Assembly (NCBI GenBank): GCA_028869325.1
Contig: JAGWST010000187.1
Location: 1-10,168 of the forward strand
DNA: 10,168 nucleotides
Direction of reading: 5' to 3'
Source of the DNA: a bacterium
GTDB taxonomy: Bacteria > Vulcanimicrobiota > Vulcanimicrobiia > Vulcanimicrobiales > SCRA01
The notes under the pieces are model-generated. The model was given only the letters and a program-made list of their open reading frames with translations. It made no database searches and was not told where the DNA came from. A program made the position numbers and the translations under genes. Shown here piece by piece: positions 6,556 through 10,168 of the stretch; the first letter of the stretch is position 1; each line of letters opens with the position of its first letter.

Positions 6556-7605
6556 ATGACCGTTACGCAGCAATACGAAGAGGAGCTGACGAAACGGGCG
6601 CGCGCATTGCATCGGGACGCGATCGTCATAGATGCGCTCGACGTGAGCCTCATGAACCGCGAGCACTTGGAGCACATGCTGGAAGGGGGCGTGACGGCGG
6701 CCAACGTGACTGTGACGATCGAGCATGGTTTTCACAAAACGGTCGACCTCGTGCATGACTTCCAGCGCGTCTTCGCCGAGAATGCGGACATCATTCGGCC
6801 GGTCCGATCGGTGGCTGACATTCGCGCCGCGAAGGCGGAGGGCCGGGTCGGCATCATCCATGGAACCCAGAACGCTACGCCCATCGAGGGCGACATCCGC
6901 CTCGTCAAGCCACTGCACCTCCTCGGAATCCGGATCATTCAGCTCGCCTACATGACGGGAAATCTCCTTGGCGACGGGTGCCTCGAGCCGCGAAATGCGG
7001 GCCTCACCGTCTTCGGACGCAGAGTAGTACACGAGCTCAACCGCCGTGGGATTCTGATCGACCTCTCGCACTGCGGGGAGCGGACGACGCTCGAGGCGAT
7101 CGAGGAGTCGGAGCAGCCGGTCGCCTTCACCCACGCCTGCGCGCGCAGTCGCTGTACGCACCCGCGCAACAAGAGCGATGAAGCGATGAAGGCACTGGCA
7201 GCTCGCGGCGGCGTCATGGGGATCACCTCGCTCGCCGCGTTCGTCGCCGACGACTGGCGCGACGCGAACCTCACGACGTACCTCGATCAGGTCGAATATG
7301 CGGTCCAGCTCATGGGGATCGATCACGTCGGACTCGGGATGGATTTCGTGGAGTTCCTGCCGGCGTCGTTCCTCGTTCCGGCGCGATGGGGCGGCGTACA
7401 CGTCCCGACCGGGCTCAGCGGCCTCACAGAGTTCCCGATTCCCTATTCCCGCGATGTCGACGATTCGAGGAAGCTGCCGAACGTCACGGCCGGGCTGCTC
7501 GAGCGTGGGTATTCTGAGGCCGACGTGCGCAAGGTGCTCGGCGACAATTTCCTGCGTTTGCTCGAGCGCGTCTGGTCTATTAGCGACAGCGCCGACGCGG
7601 AGTAG
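6556..7605 (+). CDS. Peptidase M19 (membrane/renal dipeptidase)-like hydrolase, variant metal site
   Basis: 349 residues from ATG 6556 with a purine-rich site (AGAGAGAGAGA, 6542-6552), 30 nt after livF. The fold is the amidohydrolase-type TIM barrel of family M19/COG2355: LLGIRIIQLAY at 122-132, the block from NLLGDGCLEPRNAGLT (136-151), ILIDLSHCGERTTLEAIE at 166-183, FTHACARS at 191-198, HPRNKSDE at 202-209, GIDHVGLGMDF at 254-264, and KVLGDNFLRLLERVW at the end. M19 enzymes cleave dipeptides and related amides using two zinc ions. The usual N-terminal metal motif DGHND is replaced by DALDV (26-30), and the bridging glutamate appears replaced by Q105 in HGTQN. H172, H193 and D263 are kept. 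I recall a bacterial subfamily with a similar GxQN pattern, so this may be a subfamily trait and not decay. There is no signal peptide, so it is cytoplasmic. Its job is probably hydrolysis of the imported compound. Confidence 0.88.
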   Translation: MTVTQQYEEELTKRARALHRDAIVIDALDVSLMNREHLEHMLEGGVTAANVTVTIEHGFHKTVDLVHDFQRVFAENADIIRPVRSVADIRAAKAEGRVGIIHGTQNATPIEGDIRLVKPLHLLGIRIIQLAYMTGNLLGDGCLEPRNAGLTVFGRRVVHELNRRGILIDLSHCGERTTLEAIEESEQPVAFTHACARSRCTHPRNKSDEAMKALAARGGVMGITSLAAFVADDWRDANLTTYLDQVEYAVQLMGIDHVGLGMDFVEFLPASFLVPARWGGVHVPTGLSGLTEFPIPYSRDVDDSRKLPNVTAGLLERGYSEADVRKVLGDNFLRLLERVWSISDSADAE

Positions 7606-7612
7606 TTGGTAT

Positions 7613-8350
7613 ATGCTTGCAACAGACCGCCTTACGGCGGACGCGTTTGCGACGCGCGTGCGGGAGGAGCTCGAGCGGTGCGCGGTTGGGCGGGACCACC
7701 CCGTGCATCAGATGCTGGTCACGGGCGTGTTGAACACGTCGACGCTGCGGACGCTCGCTGTGCAACAATGGGCGTTTCATGTTACGTTTCCCAGCTTTCT
7801 CGCGACGCTGGCGGGCGGTTGCCCAGATCGCGCATGGCGCGCCCGGTTATTGCGCGACGCGCACGAACAGGATCGCCAGCCGGGTATGATCGGACGATGT
7901 GAGGAGTGGGCGCGCGTCTGCGCTGTTTGGGGGATCTCGACGACGGAGCTCGAGGCGGGCGAACTGCTGCCGACGACCGAGGCGATGCTAGCCATTCAGG
8001 ATTACATCGCGCATCGGCCGTTCGCCGAGGGCTTCGCTGGCTTGATGATCGCCGTCAATGGCGAGGCTCTCCCACACATGGATGCGCGACGCGAGGCGAT
8101 GGTTCGCTGCTACGGTATCGATGGCACGGCGCTGGCATACTTCGATGGTTACACCAACGGCGATCCGCAGGCGCTCCTCGACGAGTGGAGCGCCGTCGTC
8201 CACCGGCACACCCCAACGCGGTCTGCTCAGGAGGAGGCGTTGCGGGCGCTCCGCCTCGTGCTGCACGCACGCTGGGAGTATTTTACGGGAATCGGGCGCG
8301 CTAGCGGCATCACGGTGAGCCGAGGGGACGCTGATGAACGAACGGTATGA
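7613..8350 (+). CDS. PqqC/TENA-like helical (heme-oxygenase-fold) protein, possible oxidase
   Basis: 245 residues from ATG 7613, with GGAG (7599-7602) ten bases upstream and only 7 nt after the hydrolase stop. Length and N-terminal layout resemble PqqC: DHPVHQMLVTGVLNTSTLRT (28-47), then a helix with QQWAFHVTFPSFLATLAGGCPD (in two parts: QQWAFHVTF, PSFLATLAGGCPD), parallel to the PqqC segment that ends NCPD. The family includes PqqC (a cofactor-free oxidase), TenA thiaminases and di-iron oxidases of the CADD/UndA/SznF type. By eye, the acidic ligands of the di-iron group may be kept (E85, E151, D184), but the three histidines appear replaced (M92, Y180, A187). There is no pqqA, B, D or E nearby, so PQQ synthesis is unlikely. 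Its stop overlaps the following oxidase start by 17 nt, so the two are co-translated and probably work in one pathway. Fold family fairly sure; reaction unknown. Confidence 0.78.
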   Translation: MLATDRLTADAFATRVREELERCAVGRDHPVHQMLVTGVLNTSTLRTLAVQQWAFHVTFPSFLATLAGGCPDRAWRARLLRDAHEQDRQPGMIGRCEEWARVCAVWGISTTELEAGELLPTTEAMLAIQDYIAHRPFAEGFAGLMIAVNGEALPHMDARREAMVRCYGIDGTALAYFDGYTNGDPQALLDEWSAVVHRHTPTRSAQEEALRALRLVLHARWEYFTGIGRASGITVSRGDADERTV

Positions 8351-9512
8351 TGTCGTCGTGTTGGGTCTGGGCGCGATGGGGAGCGCCACCGCGGCGCACG
8401 TGGCTGCGCGGGGCGGTCGCGTCCTCGGCATGGAGCGCTTCGGCCCCGCGCATGCCCTCGGATCGTCGCACGGAAAGACACGCGTGATACGGCAAGCGTA
8501 TTACGAGGCCCCAGCCTACGTGCCGTTGCTGTTACGCGCCTACGAGCTATGGGACGATCTCGAGCGACGCTCCGGCGAGCAGCTCCTGTTGCGTACCGGC
8601 GGTCTGATGGTAGGCGCCCCCGATAGCGAGGTGGTGCTCGGTTCGGCGCGCAGCGCGCGCGAACACGACCTCGCGCATGAGTTACTCGATGCCACCGACA
8701 TTCGTCGCCGCTTCCCCGCTCTACGTCCCCGCGACGGAGAGTGTGGTGTCTACGAGCCTAACGCTGGAGCCCTGTACCCGGAACGATGCGTCCTCGCACA
8801 TCTGCAATGGGCCGCGGCGGCCGGAGCTGAACTGCGCTTCGGCATGCCGGTCGTCAGCTGGGCCGCGACGGCGGACGGCGTGCAGATCGAAACCAAAGAC
8901 GGTACCGTCTGCGAGGCGCAGACGCTCGTCGTTTGCGCCGGAGCGTGGCTCGGGCGCTTTTGCACATCCTTTGCGGCCTCCGTTCGCGCCGAGCGGAATG
9001 TCATGCACTGGTTTCGCCCGAGAGCGAATGCGGAAAGCTTCGCGGTTGGCCGCCTTCCCATCTATCTAATCGAGCGCGCCGGTGAGCCTGTCCTCTACGG
9101 GTTTCCCGATATCTCGGGCGATGGCGTCAAGGTGGCTCCGCACTACACGGGCGACTACACCGACCCGGATGAGCTTCGACGTGACGTCGCTCCAGACGAG
9201 GTCGCGGCGATGCGTGAGCGGATGATGGGCTGGATTCCTGATGCCGCGGGCGAGCATATCGCGTCTGTGGTATGCATGTACACGAACAGTCCTGATCTGC
9301 ATTTCGTCATCGGTCGCCATCCCGAGCACGCTAACGTCGTCGTTGCCGGCGGCTTCTCGGGACACGGGTTTAAGTTCTCGAGCGTCATCGGTGAGATACT
9401 GGCCGATCTCGCGATGCTGCAGGAGACACGTCACCCGATAGACCTCTTCGCGCCGGCGCGGCTCATCGGTCAGTCTGCCACTGAACTCGCGGCGGAGGCA
9501 ACTAGAAAATAG
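8334..9512 (+). CDS. FAD-dependent amine oxidase of the monomeric sarcosine oxidase / N-methyl-L-tryptophan oxidase family
   Basis: 392 residues from ATG 8334, with GAGGGGA (8322-8328) five bases upstream, overlapping the previous gene by 17 nt. An N-terminal Rossmann FAD site is GLGAMG at 11-16. SHGKTRVIRQAY at 45-56 contains H46, R50 and R53, matching active-site H45, R49 and R52 of Bacillus sarcosine oxidase (MSOX). YGFPDISGDGVKVAPH at 255-270 contains K266 and H270, matching MSOX K265 (oxygen activation) and H269. C314 in CMYTNSPDLHF matches C315, the covalent FAD attachment. GGFSGHGFKFSS at 339-350 is the family's C-terminal flavin motif. All key residues are present, so it should be an active covalent flavoenzyme oxidising a secondary or N-methyl amino acid with O2, producing H2O2. 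It is cytoplasmic, with no signal peptide. Which amine it prefers (sarcosine, N-methyltryptophan, pipecolate or another) cannot be told. It appears to be the last gene of the operon. Confidence 0.92.
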   Translation: MNERYDVVVLGLGAMGSATAAHVAARGGRVLGMERFGPAHALGSSHGKTRVIRQAYYEAPAYVPLLLRAYELWDDLERRSGEQLLLRTGGLMVGAPDSEVVLGSARSAREHDLAHELLDATDIRRRFPALRPRDGECGVYEPNAGALYPERCVLAHLQWAAAAGAELRFGMPVVSWAATADGVQIETKDGTVCEAQTLVVCAGAWLGRFCTSFAASVRAERNVMHWFRPRANAESFAVGRLPIYLIERAGEPVLYGFPDISGDGVKVAPHYTGDYTDPDELRRDVAPDEVAAMRERMMGWIPDAAGEHIASVVCMYTNSPDLHFVIGRHPEHANVVVAGGFSGHGFKFSSVIGEILADLAMLQETRHPIDLFAPARLIGQSATELAAEATRK

Positions 9513-9740
9513 ACACCGACATCTGTTCCGCGGATGCTTGCGGATCGGGCGTGCGCACGCGTGTGTGTGAATGCAACCGGCAACTGCGATTTCTCGATTC
9601 AGCATATGTACTCCCCCGCGCAGCCAAAAAACCGGTGATCCGGATGCCGAGAAAGTGCAGAGTGTTCGTTAGGCGCAAATTTCCTTCCAGTGGCGTGGCG
9701 TTCCGCGTTCCATGCCGACGCGCCCCTCGGTTTCTGCGTG

Positions 9741-9782
9741 GCGGATATCAGCGGCAGAACGAACGGGTCGGGTGATATCTGC
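9741..9782. repeat. 10-bp inverted repeat (possible hairpin or operator)
   Basis: GCGGATATCA (9741-9750) pairs with TGATATCTGC (9773-9782) over ten positions, one of them G-U, with a 22-nt GC-rich loop. Each arm contains the palindrome GATATC. There is no following T-tract, so it is not an intrinsic terminator. It could be an RNA hairpin downstream of the operon or a protein-binding site for the next gene. Confidence 0.5.
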
Positions 9783-9836
9783 ATTGACAGCGGTTGAAAC
9801 CGTCACTCCGCCAACCGCCGATGCGTCCCCAGATGA

Positions 9837-10145
9837 CTCTTCGACGAAGCGCAGCTAGGCATCGGCCAACTATTTCAGCGTCCTGAACGGACAGTGTTGG
9901 AGTTCAGCGCGCTACCGGGCAGGCCCGCTACTCGAAAGCTGACCTGGCGCATCCAGAGTGGGTACCGGGGTGCGCCTAACGTTCTATCGGATGATCGATT
10001 TGTTCTATTTTGTGATGCCGATGGGCGGTAGCTTTTAGATAAGAGCAGGACGTTCCGGAGCCCTCCCGATGGCATCTATCTGATTGGACGCGTGCCGCCA
10101 CGAAGATCGGCGGCTACTCCGACCAGGAGGCTGGTCGCACTGTGA
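9837..10145 (+). other. Interrupted open frame of unknown identity (possible pseudogene)
   Basis: One plus-strand frame is free of stops from 9837 to a TAG at 10029-10031, then open again to a TGA at 10143-10145. The translation looks somewhat protein-like (RKLTWRIQSGYRGAPNVLSD, RFVLFCDADGR, and after the stop GIYLIGRVPPRRSA). The final TGA overlaps a GAGGA ribosome site just before the ATG at 10153, an arrangement typical of adjacent genes in an operon. Against this, there is no start codon with a ribosome site, the third-position GC of the first part is only about 54% by my count (the clear genes look higher), and I recognise no family. It may be a broken gene or chance. Confidence 0.2.
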
Positions 10146-10152
10146 GGATAAC

Positions 10153-10168
10153 ATGAAATCTGAAGAGA
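10153..10168 (+). CDS. Start of an unidentified gene (cut by window end)
   Basis: ATG at 10153 begins MKSEE and runs to the window edge. GAGG at 10144-10147 lies five bases upstream, a good ribosome binding site. Only five codons are visible, so nothing can be said about function; the call rests on the start-site context alone. Confidence 0.4.

Larger units (their letters stand above)
9513..10152. other. 640-bp region without a convincing gene
   Basis: No reading frame here resembles a known protein. After the oxidase stop there is only a 5-bp stem (TCCGC 9527-9531 with GCGGA 9540-9544) with no T-tract, so I see no intrinsic terminator. A 12-bp palindrome, GCGTGCGCACGC (9549-9560), and an inverted repeat at 9741-9782 are visible. 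The last 300 bases hold an interrupted open frame (listed separately) leading into a new start at 10153. The stretch could be a promoter region, a decayed gene, or both. Confidence 0.6.

Noticed and set aside
6481..7401. Long open frame (306 codons) on the minus strand opposite the M19-like gene
   Set aside because: The plus-strand gene has clear family motifs across its whole length. The antisense translation is rich in arginine, aspartate and histidine with no recognisable domain, as expected for a shadow frame in GC-rich DNA.
7613..8350. Naming the PqqC-like gene pqqC
   Set aside because: No other PQQ synthesis genes are present, and the C-terminal region does not show the PqqC segment I would expect, so only the fold family is supported.
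9527..9544. Stem TCCGC/GCGGA after the oxidase stop as an intrinsic terminator
   Set aside because: The stem is only 5 bp and no run of T follows it.
9549..9560. Palindrome GCGTGCGCACGC as a regulatory site
   Set aside because: It is made of alternating GC/AC units in GC-rich DNA, has no partner copy, and is far from any promoter; chance is a sufficient explanation.
1..10168. CRISPR array, tRNA or rRNA genes
   Set aside because: I saw no regularly spaced repeats and no tRNA- or rRNA-like sequence on either strand.

Overview
The window looks like a piece of chromosome from a diderm (Gram-negative-type) bacterium of moderately high GC (about 60% by eye). The transport substrate-binding protein has a secretory signal without a lipobox cysteine, as expected for a soluble periplasmic protein. 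I cannot name the genus from the sequence. A proteobacterium or a soil lineage such as Eremiobacterota would fit, but that is a guess.

Layout. (a) Positions 1-1109 are a decayed junction. The 3' part of a plus-strand DHA2-type MFS drug exporter gene is cut off at about 500 by a minus-strand remnant of an IS21-family element. The remnant holds an istA 5' part joined to an istB internal fragment, and it ends in a cluster of repeated GGTACATTTT-type terminal sites. (b) Positions 1153-1240 hold a near-consensus sigma70 promoter and two similar 14-bp palindromes centred 40 bp apart. The first palindrome overlaps the expected transcription start. (c) Positions 1286-9512 are a tight run of eight plus-strand genes: an XRE-cupin regulator, a periplasmic amino-acid-type binding protein, a fused LivH-LivM permease, LivG, LivF, a peptidase M19-like hydrolase, a PqqC/TENA-like helical protein, and an FAD enzyme of the monomeric sarcosine oxidase/N-methyltryptophan oxidase family. 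From the binding protein onward, junctions range from 17-nt overlaps to 30-nt gaps; the regulator-to-binding-protein gap is 93 nt. (d) Positions 9513-10152 hold no convincing gene. They contain a 10-bp inverted repeat and an interrupted reading frame. (e) A new reading frame with a good ribosome binding site starts at 10153 and runs off the window.

How the genes may work together (inference): the regulator probably senses a small ligand through its cupin domain and controls the operon from the paired palindromes. The HAAT/Liv-type ABC transporter would import an amino acid or amide-like compound. The M19-like protein would hydrolyse an amide or peptide-like bond, and the sarcosine-oxidase-like flavoenzyme would oxidise a secondary or N-methyl amine. 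The PqqC-like protein would add a further oxidative or cofactor-free step. This looks like a self-contained uptake-and-degradation cassette whose substrate cannot be read from sequence. Two of its enzymes (M19-like and PqqC-like) differ from their textbook relatives at metal-ligand positions, which makes the cassette the most interesting part of the window.
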